64,000 bases of DNA from CAYXVJ01 sp050309435 (GCA_050309435.1 JBNRMJ010000032.1:33241-97240); one strand, 5' to 3'. Shown: positions 33,157 to 43,310, counted from the stretch's first letter. Numbers and translations are program-made. The notes: generated by a model from the letters alone, not told the origin.

Positions 33157-34968
33157 ATGATACAGCTAAATGATTACACTTCCACGGGAGACGAAAGTTA
33201 CGGTGACCGACTGATGAAAGAGCCGAATAAAATCAGAACGCTTCTGCGTCACATGTCCATTCGACATAAGCTTTTACTCATCACATCCTTCGCCGTCGTG
33301 CTGATCATCTTCGTATCGATCTGGGGCCTGAGATCCGCGATGAGTACATCTAATAAGATCTTATACGAGCAGACCGCCAATTCGCTTGGCATCGTTTCCG
33401 ATCGTATCGAAGCCCGTCTGGAAAATATCATGGATATATCTCTGACAGTCGCGGTTAATAAGGATTTTCAGTCACTTCTGGATACCGTAAATATCAACCC
33501 CGTGGCCGCCGAGCAGGCTGTTGCCAAAAGCAGTATCTACAGTCAGCTATCGCGCATCCACCAGCGCGACATCCACGCGATCAGCGTGATTCCGAAAGAG
33601 TCGGGGCCGGTCATTTTCCGCTATATGAACTATCAGACAAACGGCCTGATATCGGATGTGGCCCGGGCTGCAGCCGAAGAAGGCAGAGGCGCTCCTGTCT
33701 GGTTCTCCGAAACGCCTGACAACGGAAGCATCCTTTGCATACGTGAGATACGAAACGTAAATCGTCCTTTTCTGGATCAGATGGGTTTTTTGGTCATCAG
33801 CGGCGACTTAAATAAGATCGTTCGCGAGGCAATCGATGATGTCATCAGCGGCGACTTCAATATTTCGATTCATCAGGGTGATAAACTGCTTTACGCCGCG
33901 GCCGGACCCGGGATGGCGGCATGGCGCGAGATCCCGGTGTTAAGCTCTTCTTATGAAGTGATTTCGTGGAATAACGAAATGACTTTCGTTATTCAGGAAG
34001 CCATTCATACGCAGAGATCCGACTGGAACCTGGTTTTCGGTATTCCGTTTGACAGTGTGTTTCACTCGCTGACCGATGTGTATTCGCTTGTTATTGCCAG
34101 CGTCATCCTGGTGGCGATTCTGGCAGTCTTCCTCTCGCATAAAATGTCGATCAATATCAATCGCAGCGTGGAGATTCTTACGCGAAAGATGGACCGGATA
34201 CGCAGGGGAAATCTGGAGCCTTACCGCAGCGATGTTTCGCTGGCGATGGATGAGCTGGGTCTTCTCAACTTGTACTTCGATCAGATGACCGCGGAGTTCA
34301 AACGGGTGACGCAGGATAACTACGAGAAAGAACTGCTCTTGACGCAAACTCAGCTAAAAGCGCTGGAGCAGCAGCTCAATCCTCACTTTCTCTATAACTC
34401 TCTCGACACGATCAGGTGGTTTGCCAAACGAGGCGACGATCATCATGTATCGATCATTGTTCAGGCGCTGGGGGCTTTACTTCGTAAATCGCTCTCCATG
34501 GGCGAGGACAGTATTCCGCTCGAGGAAGAGGTCGGCATTATGGACAGTTACCTCGATATTCAGCGCATCCGCTTCCAGGATCGCTTATCGGTTTCCAGGA
34601 AAATCGACGAAAGAGCCGGCGATGTCCTGGTTCCGAAGATGAGCATTCTGCCTCTGGTGGAAAATGCCATCGTACACGCACTGGAAGAAAATATCGGCGA
34701 ATGCCATATCGCGATCGAAGCGGTTCAAGAAGACGAGCGTTTGTCGGTATCGGTTATCAATGACGGTTCTTCGATCGACGAAGATATTCTGATTAAACTC
34801 CGGGATAAAGTTACCAAAGCCCGCCGCCAAGGCATCGGCTTAACGAATATAGATTCGAGAATCAAACTTCTTTACGGTCAGGAATACGGACTGACATTCC
34901 GGAACTTAAACGGTCATGTCATTGTCTCTTATTCTATTCCGGTGAAATACGCCGACAAGCGGTCTTGA
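33157..34968 (+). CDS. YesM-type sensor histidine kinase (locus A)
   Basis: A 603-residue membrane kinase. A helix at about residues 40-62 is followed by an extracellular sensor domain (65-300), a second helix (about 306-328), a HAMP domain, and the HisKA-type internal kinase block with phospho-acceptor His410 in QQLNPHFLYN. The ATP-binding part has LVENAIVHAL and GIGLTNIDSRIKLLYG. It would sense an outside sugar or sugar-loaded binding protein and phosphorylate the next gene's product. The start at 33157 lacks a good ribosome site; ATG 33214 is an alternative. It diverges from the locus A operon. Confidence 0.88.
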   Translation: MIQLNDYTSTGDESYGDRLMKEPNKIRTLLRHMSIRHKLLLITSFAVVLIIFVSIWGLRSAMSTSNKILYEQTANSLGIVSDRIEARLENIMDISLTVAVNKDFQSLLDTVNINPVAAEQAVAKSSIYSQLSRIHQRDIHAISVIPKESGPVIFRYMNYQTNGLISDVARAAAEEGRGAPVWFSETPDNGSILCIREIRNVNRPFLDQMGFLVISGDLNKIVREAIDDVISGDFNISIHQGDKLLYAAAGPGMAAWREIPVLSSSYEVISWNNEMTFVIQEAIHTQRSDWNLVFGIPFDSVFHSLTDVYSLVIASVILVAILAVFLSHKMSININRSVEILTRKMDRIRRGNLEPYRSDVSLAMDELGLLNLYFDQMTAEFKRVTQDNYEKELLLTQTQLKALEQQLNPHFLYNSLDTIRWFAKRGDDHHVSIIVQALGALLRKSLSMGEDSIPLEEEVGIMDSYLDIQRIRFQDRLSVSRKIDERAGDVLVPKMSILPLVENAIVHALEENIGECHIAIEAVQEDERLSVSVINDGSSIDEDILIKLRDKVTKARRQGIGLTNIDSRIKLLYGQEYGLTFRNLNGHVIVSYSIPVKYADKRS

Positions 34969-35004
34969 TATCGCGCGTTCCGGTTTCTATTACGGAGGAA
35001 AAGC

Positions 35005-36519
35005 ATGCTGAGTTTATTAATAGCAGACGACGAGATGGTTATTCGTCAGTCACTGGTCGAATACATCAACTGGGAGTCCATCGGGGTGGAAGTCGTGGCC
35101 TGCTGCGCAAACGGCCTGGAAGCCCTGGATGACTGTATCGATCATTCGCCGAATATCGTTCTGACCGATATCAAGATGCCCGGCATGAACGGTCTGGAAC
35201 TCATAGAACAGCTTCAGCTGATGAACTACGACACCGAGTTTATCGTACTTTCCGGCTTTCGCGAGTTTGATTTCGCCCGGAAAGCGATCGATCTGGGTGT
35301 CAGCAGTTATGTTCTGAAGCCGATCAGCGAGGAACAGGTATTGGCGACGGTGGCCGAAGCCGCCAGAAAGTCCGAGCTCAAGAAATCGGTTCGTGATTCG
35401 CTGGCAGATGCCATCCAGCTCCAAAAGCAATTGAGACGTTACTGTCTGCAGCAGCTTCAGTCCAGTATGTTTCTGCACGAAGACACTTTTACGCAGGCGG
35501 TAAACGCCTATCTGGAGCGCTTTTCCAAACAAAACGAAAGTTATCTATACTTAGCGATTCAATCCGTATCCCTGTCAGAAGCGCAGGCGATCGTGCTCAA
35601 GCTCCTCCCTTACATTAATCAGAGCGAAAACAATCTGATCACGGATTTCTTCTACGGACAAAATCTCCTGACCGCCCTCATCCGCCGCCAGCCCGGACAC
35701 GACATCGAAATCATACGGAAAATGATTCACTGCATTACGAAAACCGCCGCTGTTAACCTCAAGTTCGATACCGACTTCAGCGCTTGCATCAACGCTGTAC
35801 GCCAATCGCTGTGTACCTCTTCTTATATTGTCTTGATCGACAATTTCGGCAAGCCCCATAACCATTACAGCACGGTGATCGCCATCGACTCGATCGGGGA
35901 ACTGCCATCCCGGATGATCGCTCTGGCCGAGCGAGGCGACCTGAAGACGGCCTGCGAGAAAATGCGCTGCCATCTGGAATGCATCGACGATCTCCATGCC
36001 CTGCGTGCGACGGGTGCCCAGTTGCTCTCTCGTATCCTGCTTGAGAAAAACATGCTGGAAAACGACAGCCCCGAAAGCCAGGGTATCTTCGACTATATTT
36101 ATATGGAAAGCAATAAAACCGTTTTGATCCGGCGAATGCTTGACACGGCGCAGGCTCTGCTGCAGCACGGGTCGGATAAAAACGAGCTGATCCAGGAAGT
36201 GAAATTTTACGTGAAGCGAAACCTCCGCGATTCTACTCTCTCTCTGGCCAAGATCGCAAGCGAGCACGTCTTCGTCAATCCCGATTATCTGAGCCGACTG
36301 TTTGCAAGTGAGACCGGGGAGCGCTTTTCTCACTACCTGAACAAGCTGCGCGTCGAGAAAGCCAAGCAGCTTCTGCAAACGGACGCCAGTAAGATCTATC
36401 AGGTCGCCGAGCAAGTGGGCCTGGGCCATAACCCCCGCTACTTCGGTCAGGTCTTTAAGAAATATACCGATCTGACTCCGTCCGAGTACATCGCAACTCT
36501 CGAGAAAAAGTCCGTTTGA
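35005..36519 (+). CDS. YesN-type response regulator with AraC DNA-binding domain (locus A)
   Basis: A 504-residue regulator. The receiver domain (1-120) has the acidic pair IADDE, phospho-acceptor Asp55 in VLTDIKMPGMNG and the KP lysine motif VLKPIS. A long middle part (130-395) follows, then an AraC-type double helix-turn-helix at the C-terminus (LAKIASEHVFVNPDYLSRLF, with HNPRYFGQVFKKY). GGAGG is 7 bases before the ATG. Cotranscribed with the kinase, it most likely activates the divergent locus A operon. Confidence 0.92.
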   Translation: MLSLLIADDEMVIRQSLVEYINWESIGVEVVACCANGLEALDDCIDHSPNIVLTDIKMPGMNGLELIEQLQLMNYDTEFIVLSGFREFDFARKAIDLGVSSYVLKPISEEQVLATVAEAARKSELKKSVRDSLADAIQLQKQLRRYCLQQLQSSMFLHEDTFTQAVNAYLERFSKQNESYLYLAIQSVSLSEAQAIVLKLLPYINQSENNLITDFFYGQNLLTALIRRQPGHDIEIIRKMIHCITKTAAVNLKFDTDFSACINAVRQSLCTSSYIVLIDNFGKPHNHYSTVIAIDSIGELPSRMIALAERGDLKTACEKMRCHLECIDDLHALRATGAQLLSRILLEKNMLENDSPESQGIFDYIYMESNKTVLIRRMLDTAQALLQHGSDKNELIQEVKFYVKRNLRDSTLSLAKIASEHVFVNPDYLSRLFASETGERFSHYLNKLRVEKAKQLLQTDASKIYQVAEQVGLGHNPRYFGQVFKKYTDLTPSEYIATLEKKSV

Positions 36520-36548
36520 AAAGCATAATTGTGCAGATGAAATCATAA

Positions 36549-36578
36549 AAGCCGCCTCGCACTCAAGCGAAGCGGCTT
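36549..36578. terminator. Terminator between response regulator and TIM-barrel gene
   Basis: AAGCCGCCTCGC and GCGAAGCGGCTT form a hairpin with one mismatch, followed by CCTTTATTT on the plus side and flanked by AAAA on the left. It serves the convergent pair. Confidence 0.7.
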
Positions 36579-36607
36579 CCTTTATTTCGTGTTCGTCCAT
36601 GTCTCCG

Positions 36608-37468
36608 TCAGACTTCGCTAACCAGGGAGCGAAGACTCTCGAGGCTTTCTTCCATCGCCAGGCGTCCGCCCGCAGAAAAAAGACTGCCCTGAGGAACTTT
36701 CATCTGTTCTTCCGTGAGTACGCTGCCGGCCCGGTAGTGGGTTTCCAGCGACAGCCAGCCATGGTAGCTATCTTCTTTTAACTGTTTGAGAAGACCGCGA
36801 TAGTCCACGAGTCCGCTGCCGATCTTCACGCACTCGGGCCCGCTAGCCGTATGGATGGCATCTTTGATATGAATATGTACGAGGTAAGGTCGAACGTATT
36901 GGTAACCGTCCGGGTACGGGCATTCACCCAACGGGTCGTAAAGGTCGTTACCCGGATCGTAGATAGCCCGGACATACTCGCTCCCGATCGCTTCGATCAC
37001 ACGGGCGATCTGTTCATGATTCGTCCCGTTTACGCTGGGGTCTGCTTCGAGAAGCAAGACCTTATCGTATCGTTCGAGGATTTCAAGCGGTTGTTCGAAA
37101 AGCTCCACGATAAGAGGCAACAGATCATCAAAAGCCGCCTTACCGGAGAAAAAGGTAAAACCTCGAATATAGCGACAGTTCAGAAGATCGGCCCGCTCGC
37201 ATAAACGTTCCAGCTTGTCGCGGTCGGCTTCGATGGCCTCGCGATCGTCTATCTCGCATTTATAGAAACTGCCGGCCAGATTCGGCACCTCTAAGCCGGC
37301 GGCATCCAGGCGTTTTTTCCAGCGTCTTAATGTATCTAGCGGAATCCGGTCGATCGGCATATCTTCGACACTGCGAAGCTCCATACCATCCAAACCATTC
37401 AATATGGCAAAGTCCAACGCCTCGTCAAAGCTCTGGGTCATTTCGTCCGTGATAAATGAGAGTTTCAA
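36608..37468 (-). CDS. Sugar phosphate isomerase/epimerase (xylose isomerase-like TIM barrel)
   Basis: A 286-residue AP-endonuclease-2 superfamily protein. It begins MKLSFITDEMTQSFDEAL, and has the metal-site segments LLLEADPSVN, AIYDPGNDLYD, VHIHIKDA and WLSLETHY expected of this barrel. Homologues act as keto-sugar epimerases or inosose enzymes. It overlaps the Gfo/Idh gene upstream by 4 bases, so the two act together, a common pairing in sugar or inositol-like modifications. Confidence 0.83.
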   Translation of the reverse strand: MKLSFITDEMTQSFDEALDFAILNGLDGMELRSVEDMPIDRIPLDTLRRWKKRLDAAGLEVPNLAGSFYKCEIDDREAIEADRDKLERLCERADLLNCRYIRGFTFFSGKAAFDDLLPLIVELFEQPLEILERYDKVLLLEADPSVNGTNHEQIARVIEAIGSEYVRAIYDPGNDLYDPLGECPYPDGYQYVRPYLVHIHIKDAIHTASGPECVKIGSGLVDYRGLLKQLKEDSYHGWLSLETHYRAGSVLTEEQMKVPQGSLFSAGGRLAMEESLESLRSLVSEV

Positions 37469-38490
37469 AACCTGATTTCGCCTTTCTTCGCTTGTGATTC
37501 ATAGATCGCGCAGATCGCCTGCACGGCCATGGTGGCTTCGCGCGGCGGAATCATGGGTTGGCGATCATGACGAACCGCATCCGCGATATCGGCCAGCAGT
37601 TCGATGTGTCCGGAGATACTGATGGCTGCGGGATCCTGATGACCGCCTACCTTCTCTGCTACGATGTCGGGTCTTGGCGGAGCATTCTCTTCGTCGATGA
37701 AAGCCCAGAGTTCCAGACCGTTGTCGCTAAAGGCAACCGAGCCCTTTTCTCCCGATATCTTAAAGCTTGTCGAAAAGCCGGGATAAGTCGTTGTCGCGGA
37801 GATGATGCTGCAAACAGCCCCTCTCTTCATGCGAAGGATCGCCGCGGCCGTATCTTCGACTTCGATCCTGCGGCCAAGTGTTTCCGCCACGCCGTAGAGC
37901 GAATCGATCTGATCACCAAGCAGCCAGAGTATCAGGTCAACGCCGTGGATGCCCTGATTCATCAATGCACCTCCGCCGTCGAGCTCTTTCGTTCCTCGCC
38001 AGCCGGCACTGTCGTAATAAGCCTGATCGCGATAGTAACGCAAGTCTGCTTCTGCCATATGAATCTTTCCCAGGCCGCCTGATGCGATTAAATCGCGAAT
38101 CGCGATGGCCAGCGGCATCCGGCGACGCTGGAAGATACACTGCATTTTCACGCCTGCCGCTTCAACGGCCTCGATAACTTCATGGATTCTCTCAACCGTA
38201 ATCTCCATGGGTTTTTCGCAGACGATGGCTTTACCGGCCCCGGCCGCATCGATGCAGATTTCACCGTGCAGGCCGCTCGGAACGCAGACACAAACGATGT
38301 CCACTTCCGGATCGGCGAGAAGATCGTGATGGTTGTAGTAGACCTTTTCCACACCGAAATCGGCAGCCAGTTTATCCGCCTTCTCGGGGATAATGTCGCA
38401 GACGGCATAGAGCTCGCTACCCTCGACAAAACGCAAGGCATTGGCATGGGTAGTCGAAATGACCCCGCAGCCCACAATACCAAATTTCAT
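37465..38490 (-). CDS. Gfo/Idh/MocA family oxidoreductase (with TIM-barrel partner)
   Basis: A 341-residue dehydrogenase of the myo-inositol 2-dehydrogenase/glucose-fructose oxidoreductase family: FGIVGCGVISTTHANAL at the N-terminus, CEKPMEITVERI near residue 92, and GGALMNQGIHGVDLILWLLG with a likely catalytic His near 180. The 4-base ATGA overlap with the downstream epimerase gene shows coupling. The pair lies downstream of the locus B kinase but has its own promoter candidate. Substrate unknown. Confidence 0.85.
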   Translation of the reverse strand: MKFGIVGCGVISTTHANALRFVEGSELYAVCDIIPEKADKLAADFGVEKVYYNHHDLLADPEVDIVCVCVPSGLHGEICIDAAGAGKAIVCEKPMEITVERIHEVIEAVEAAGVKMQCIFQRRRMPLAIAIRDLIASGGLGKIHMAEADLRYYRDQAYYDSAGWRGTKELDGGGALMNQGIHGVDLILWLLGDQIDSLYGVAETLGRRIEVEDTAAAILRMKRGAVCSIISATTTYPGFSTSFKISGEKGSVAFSDNGLELWAFIDEENAPPRPDIVAEKVGGHQDPAAISISGHIELLADIADAVRHDRQPMIPPREATMAVQAICAIYESQAKKGEIRF

Positions 38491-38569
38491 ACCTTATACT
38501 CCTTTTCGCTTGATGACGCTTATATGAAAGATCTGTATATGGATAACATTTATAGATGGGTTTGTTTTC

Positions 38570-38597
38570 ATTGTGCTTTACTCTGTCGATTTGTCAA
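38570..38597 (-). promoter_or_regulatory. Promoter candidate for the Gfo/Idh-epimerase pair
   Basis: On the minus strand a perfect TTGACA (38592-38597) and CACAAT (38570-38575) are separated by 16 bases. The -10 is weak, so this is tentative. Confidence 0.4.
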
Positions 38598-38674
38598 GGG
38601 ATATTCAGTTAAAAATCGTTGCCGTGAAACAGCAGATAGTGGAAATTTTCGCTGCATAAATTACCTTCCCGCGC

Positions 38675-40378
38675 TTACTTCAGTGGCCATGTCAGTTTCA
38701 CTGCCGTGCCTTTCCGTACTCTGCTTACCAACTGTAAATCACTGCTGTCTCCATAAAACAGCTTTAAGCGATACTCGACATTACGCAGGCCGTAACCGAA
38801 ATGATCTTTCCTACCGTTTTCATTATCGAAACCGTCGCCGTCGTCGATGATATGAAAGATTGCCATGTCGTCTTCGATTCTTCCCCGGATCACAATGGTA
38901 CCTGTTGTACGATAGCTCATGCTGAAACCATGGATAATTGCATTCTCGACAATCGGTTGAAAGAGAAATTTGATCGCCTCGCGATCCAGGAGCTCCTCGC
39001 AGACATCTTCCTCGAGCCTGATCTTGTATTCCGAGCGTTCGCTCATAATGTTTGTATACAGGCGGATATGTTCCAGTTCGTCGCGAACCAGAACATAGTC
39101 TTCGGAGGTGGATAAACTTTTTCGAATGAAATTCGCCAGATCCACGATGGCAGAAGAAATTTCATAGTGGCCCTTTGCCAATGCCATCCAGTTAATGCTG
39201 TCGAGGGTATTGTAGAGAAAGTGAGGTTTGATCTGGGATTGAAGAGAAATCAGTTCCGATTTCTTCTTCTCCTCTTCCACGCGAACGATGTTCTTCATCA
39301 GATACTGAATCCTCTGAATAAACTCGTTAACCTTCACTTCGATTCGGCTCAGTTCATCCTTGTGGACGATGGTCAGTTGTTGCGAATAATCTTCTTGTTC
39401 GACATCGTTTAGCAGCTGTATGATGCGGTTGACCCGCACGTCGAAGCTTCGCCAGATCACCAGCATGACCAGTAAAAAAGCAAAGAACAAGAGCAGGCAT
39501 AATACTATGAAAAAGATTTGTGTGCTGTAAGTTGCTTCGGAGAAATATGAATCCGGAACCAGAGTAGCCAAAGTCCAGTCATTACTCGGGATGAGATCGT
39601 AGCGAATAAAATAAGTTTCGTTACGATATTTTACAGTGGATGTTTTCCCGTCGATCAAACTACGGATATCAGCTTGTTCGTTACGACTGGCCAAAACCAC
39701 ATCCTTGTCGTCGTCCAGGATATAGTAGGTAATCGGTAATGACTTGGTACTCGAGACAAAGATATCTTCCAGACTTTGAAAGGCAATACTAGTACGAAAG
39801 AATTGATTGTCCTGCGAATCCGACAGAGGCGAGGTTATTAAGCGGTACGCGGAGATGGCGGGAAACGCGTTGTTGTTGAAATCGATGACACGCGAATCTG
39901 TGGTCCAGTACAGACCGCCTTTTTCCATCAAGACTTCGTCGTAGAGCTGACTTTCGAAACTCGGTTCATCACCGAAAAAGCGGACCTTGTCCTTGGCGAT
40001 TAATGTATCCTGCCGGATAAAGATGGCCACGTAATAATCGGAATAGTAACTGCTCAGGGTATTAAGCGATTCTTCAAGCAGCCAGTAATTGCGGATCTGT
40101 TCAATATCGCTGAGACCGTCCAGCTGAAGAAGCTCTCTGTTCCTCCGGTTGGCGGTAAAGATGTGAGACATCGTTGCCATCTGATCGAAGCTCTTATCAA
40201 TCTGCTGCGCGGTTTGCTTCGCCACGGTCATGATCGAATCTTCTGTTTTCTTTCGCATCGCATCGACCGTGTTCACGTATAAACCGCGATAAATCAGGAG
40301 CAGACTCAAGACGAAGAGCATCGAAAAACCGAAGATCATTTTCTCTTTCATCGAGGCCAGGCGAAGCCGTCGAATCAT
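38675..40378 (-). CDS. YesM-type sensor histidine kinase (locus B)
   Basis: A 567-residue membrane kinase with helices at about residues 12-32 and 280-305 bracketing a sensor domain, then HAMP and the kinase block. The phospho-acceptor is His386 in SQIKPHFLYNTLDSINW. The ATPase part shows VENAIIHGFSMS, DDGDGFD and GYGLRNVEYRLKLFYG. Its start overlaps the end of the response regulator by 4 bases (regulator first, kinase second). Confidence 0.9.
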   Translation of the reverse strand: MIRRLRLASMKEKMIFGFSMLFVLSLLLIYRGLYVNTVDAMRKKTEDSIMTVAKQTAQQIDKSFDQMATMSHIFTANRRNRELLQLDGLSDIEQIRNYWLLEESLNTLSSYYSDYYVAIFIRQDTLIAKDKVRFFGDEPSFESQLYDEVLMEKGGLYWTTDSRVIDFNNNAFPAISAYRLITSPLSDSQDNQFFRTSIAFQSLEDIFVSSTKSLPITYYILDDDKDVVLASRNEQADIRSLIDGKTSTVKYRNETYFIRYDLIPSNDWTLATLVPDSYFSEATYSTQIFFIVLCLLLFFAFLLVMLVIWRSFDVRVNRIIQLLNDVEQEDYSQQLTIVHKDELSRIEVKVNEFIQRIQYLMKNIVRVEEEKKKSELISLQSQIKPHFLYNTLDSINWMALAKGHYEISSAIVDLANFIRKSLSTSEDYVLVRDELEHIRLYTNIMSERSEYKIRLEEDVCEELLDREAIKFLFQPIVENAIIHGFSMSYRTTGTIVIRGRIEDDMAIFHIIDDGDGFDNENGRKDHFGYGLRNVEYRLKLFYGDSSDLQLVSRVRKGTAVKLTWPLK

Positions 40379-41403
40379 AAGCTTATCCCTTCCCTCACGT
40401 CACTGGGGCTGTAACCGTATTTGTTTCGAAATACCTTTGAGAAATAATTCGCGCTGGAAAAGCCGCAGTTCAAAGCAATTTCGGAGATACTCATTTGTCC
40501 TTCAACCAGGAAACCCATCGCCTTCTCCAGTCTGAAATCCGTAATGTACTGCGGGATCGACCCGTGTGATGTCTGACTGAAAATCGTACTTAAATATCCG
40601 GGAGAAATACCGCAGTGCTCGGCAATTTCTCTGGCGCCGATATTCCGGGTGTAGTTTTCTTCGACGAAGCGAAGAACATTGAGTACCACCGTCTGATGCC
40701 TGGTAATCGTATTCTCTCCGGTCAGCGGTTCGAGCTTGCTGTATATAGTATCGCAAGCCTTCATGAGATCCTTATAATTCTTGCATTCGAAGATCGTGCC
40801 GGAAGCAATCAGGCTAAACGCATTGTTCTGCGACAAAAGAGTAAGCTTATCAATCAGACTTAAAAAGAGCGCGGATGTCTGTATCACCATGTTTTCAATA
40901 TTATGTTCGATCAAGCTGCGTTTATTCGTTAAGATGGCGCTGTGCTTTTCCCGAATCTCCGACATGACCGGCTCGTTATTCATCATTAAGAAGAGCTCCT
41001 GATAGATGCCTTCGAGCGTGACGGCCTTGCGTTTCGCGGACTCTTTTACTGCCAGCTGGATCGTATCCACCAGCTTCGCTATTTGAATCGGCTTGAGCAG
41101 ATAGCGGAAAACCTGCAGATTGATAGCCTGCTGATAAAACGCGATATCGTCATGTCCGCTGATCAAGATAAAAACACAATCCGGATTGATTTTCTGAATC
41201 TCGCCTACCAGTTCGTGACCGCTGAGCCAGGGCATCACAATATCCGTAATAATGATGTCGGGGGACTGCTCGCGTACCAGTTCAAGTGCTTCCAAACCAT
41301 TGGATGCGACAAAAATCTCTTTTAATCCCAAATCCAAACGAGCCAAAGTCTTGTGCATCAAGAGACGTATATTTCTCTCATCATCAACAATCAACAGCTT
41401 CAT
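40375..41403 (-). CDS. YesN-type response regulator with AraC domain (locus B)
   Basis: A 342-residue regulator. The receiver domain has IVDDERN, phospho-acceptor Asp54 in IITDIVMPW and YLLKPI. A helical linker leads to an AraC-type HTH (ARDIAE-like segment GAREIAEHCGISPGYLSTIF and NYFSKVFRNKYGYSPSD). I take ATG 41403 because GGAGG lies 7 bases upstream, not the open frame to 41469. It probably controls the locus B transporter and riboside genes. Confidence 0.92.
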   Translation of the reverse strand: MKLLIVDDERNIRLLMHKTLARLDLGLKEIFVASNGLEALELVREQSPDIIITDIVMPWLSGHELVGEIQKINPDCVFILISGHDDIAFYQQAINLQVFRYLLKPIQIAKLVDTIQLAVKESAKRKAVTLEGIYQELFLMMNNEPVMSEIREKHSAILTNKRSLIEHNIENMVIQTSALFLSLIDKLTLLSQNNAFSLIASGTIFECKNYKDLMKACDTIYSKLEPLTGENTITRHQTVVLNVLRFVEENYTRNIGAREIAEHCGISPGYLSTIFSQTSHGSIPQYITDFRLEKAMGFLVEGQMSISEIALNCGFSSANYFSKVFRNKYGYSPSDVREGISL

Positions 41404-41428
41404 TATGAATCCTCCGGGCTTTACACAA

Positions 41429-41456
41429 GTTACCAGTCCATTATTTGATTGGTAAC
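41429..41456. promoter_or_regulatory. Inverted repeat upstream of locus B response regulator
   Basis: GTTACCA and TGGTAAC are perfect 7-base arms separated by 14 AT-rich bases, in the 83-base gap between the ribokinase and regulator genes. Spacing suits an operator bound by a dimer. Confidence 0.35.
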
Positions 41457-41486
41457 GCCCAAATGTCAAGAAAAATCACGGATACC

Positions 41487-42386
41487 TTATCCATCAATCT
41501 CCGAACGCAGGGGTATGGAAGGCTGAGCACCGAAACGCGTCACCACGATCGAAGCAACTTTACTCGCCCGGGCCTGAGCTTCGGCGAAGCTCTTCCCTTC
41601 GGCTATACTTAAAGCGAAAGCAGCGGCAAAGGAATCTCCCGCGGCCGTGGTATCGACGGCTTGAACCGCTATGGCCGGTTCAAGGTGACTTGATCCGTCT
41701 GCCGAGTGCAGATAAGAACCGCGCTCGCCCAGCGTCACGAGTACGTGAGGGATACCCTTTTCGTGCAGTCTGCCGATTGCCTCTTCCATCTCAACGGACT
41801 CGTCATGTCCCCCCGCGATCATGTGCAGTTCGATTTCATTAGGCTTGATTAAGTCCACAGACGACAGAAGTTCATCCGGTAAATTCGGGATGGCAGGTGC
41901 AGGGTCCAGAATCACAAACTTACCGTATGTGCGAGCCAGTTTCGCCACATACACAACTGTCTCCAAGGGTATCTCTAATTGCAGTAAAACGATATCGGCC
42001 GTTTCGATAACAGCATGCATTTTCTTAATATATGCCGTATTTGTTAGAGCGTTCGCCCCGGGCACAACGACAATGCTGTTATCTCCGTCGTCATTTACCA
42101 TGACGAGTGCCAAGCCGCCGGGACCGTCGCAGATATTCAAGTACGAGGTATCGACTCCGACATCGTTTAAACTGTCACGGAGCATCAAGCTATCCTCATC
42201 GTTTCCGATACTGCCCAATATTACGACATCACCGCCGAGTTTCGCGGCGGCATAGGCCTGGTTTGCACCTTTTCCACCGGGCAGTTTCTGCATCTCACGG
42301 GCTGATATCGTTTCGCCTCTGACAGGCATATCTCCAAGTCGAATCAGGTAATCTACGTTCAGACTACCGACTACCAGAATTTTCAT
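41487..42386 (-). CDS. rbsK: Ribokinase (PfkB family)
   Basis: A 299-residue sugar kinase. The N-terminus VVGSLNVDYLIRL, the substrate motif LPGGKGANQAYAAAKLGG (about 35-52) and the ATP motif VDTTAAGDSFAAAFA with the catalytic Asp near residue 250 are typical of ribokinases. It would make ribose 5-phosphate from ribose released by the neighbouring nucleoside hydrolase. Only 12 bases separate it from that gene. Other PfkB substrates cannot be excluded. Confidence 0.85.
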   Translation of the reverse strand: MKILVVGSLNVDYLIRLGDMPVRGETISAREMQKLPGGKGANQAYAAAKLGGDVVILGSIGNDEDSLMLRDSLNDVGVDTSYLNICDGPGGLALVMVNDDGDNSIVVVPGANALTNTAYIKKMHAVIETADIVLLQLEIPLETVVYVAKLARTYGKFVILDPAPAIPNLPDELLSSVDLIKPNEIELHMIAGGHDESVEMEEAIGRLHEKGIPHVLVTLGERGSYLHSADGSSHLEPAIAVQAVDTTAAGDSFAAAFALSIAEGKSFAEAQARASKVASIVVTRFGAQPSIPLRSEIDG

Positions 42387-42398
42387 AGAACTGCACCT

Positions 42399-43310
42399 CT
42401 ATTTGATTTCTTCGCTAAGTTTAAAATCGAGTTTTCGGGCGATCTCGAGCGGATCCTTCCCGGGTTTCAGATAATAGTGATGTCCGTCCTTATCTTCTTG
42501 CCAGCATGTCACGGCATCGGCTCCGACTTCGATCCTTCCGGCAGGACTTAAGCAATAGTCATCGCCATCGGATTCGGCTGCATATTGTACTGCCGTCAGG
42601 TCCCAACTCGGCCGATCATCGCCTCCGGTATATAAGAGATAGGCTTGCTTCACCGGGTGATCATCGGCTAAACGAGCACAAAAGTACTTGCCGGTTAGTA
42701 CAGCCGCGCCTAACTCGAAACCGCTGCAGATGACCCTCGTCGGCCATTCCTCGAAGACTTGCTTCGCGCCGGCTATATCCATCTCGACGTTCCATTCGGC
42801 TACCGGCCGAAGATCGCCGTTATCCAGATAATCAAAACGCCCCGCCATCGTAATCAAGCGGGCTACTTTTTTGGCGATTAACGTCTTACCGTCCAGATCA
42901 CTGTATTCGTCAGCCGTCGAGCCAAGCAGCTTCGCGAGATTCTTAAGCGGTCCGATTGCCACGATATCGATGGATTGATCATCGGATGCGGCCAGAAGGC
43001 TGCGGTAAAGCGCTGTGGCCTCGTATACTTCGTAGCTGTCCGGATCCACTGTCTGCGCCAGTGCCCGATTGTATTTCAAGGTCTCCTCGCCTGTTAAGAA
43101 TCCCGACTCGCCCAGCGTTCCGATCTCTGTCTCGAGACCGTAGTGCCGGTTAATCGCCGCGATTGCACCGGTACCCCAGGGATTCGATGTACAATGTACA
43201 ACAGCTTGCAAGTCAATTTTCTTCTCTTTATGATAAAGATGCGCCAGCCCCAAAGCGGCGGCATCATCGCAATCCGGGCCGATATCGGTGTCCAGAATGA
43301 TTTTTCTCAC
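42399..43310 (-). CDS. Inosine/uridine-preferring nucleoside hydrolase family protein
   Basis: A 303-residue N-ribohydrolase. The Ca2+ and ribose-binding signature is ILDTDIGPDCDDAAALGLA (residues 5-23). A later DRPSWDLTAVQYA segment (near residue 235) holds the conserved Asp. It hydrolyses ribonucleosides, or more generally N-ribosides, into base and ribose. It lacks a signal peptide, so the substrate must be imported, fitting the Lpl-type transporter of the same operon. Confidence 0.85.
   Translation of the reverse strand: MRKIILDTDIGPDCDDAAALGLAHLYHKEKKIDLQAVVHCTSNPWGTGAIAAINRHYGLETEIGTLGESGFLTGEETLKYNRALAQTVDPDSYEVYEATALYRSLLAASDDQSIDIVAIGPLKNLAKLLGSTADEYSDLDGKTLIAKKVARLITMAGRFDYLDNGDLRPVAEWNVEMDIAGAKQVFEEWPTRVICSGFELGAAVLTGKYFCARLADDHPVKQAYLLYTGGDDRPSWDLTAVQYAAESDGDDYCLSPAGRIEVGADAVTCWQEDKDGHHYYLKPGKDPLEIARKLDFKLSEEIK

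Noticed and set aside
35575..36600. 341-codon open frame on the minus strand
   Set aside because: Antisense shadow of the locus A response regulator, whose receiver and AraC motifs are on the plus strand.
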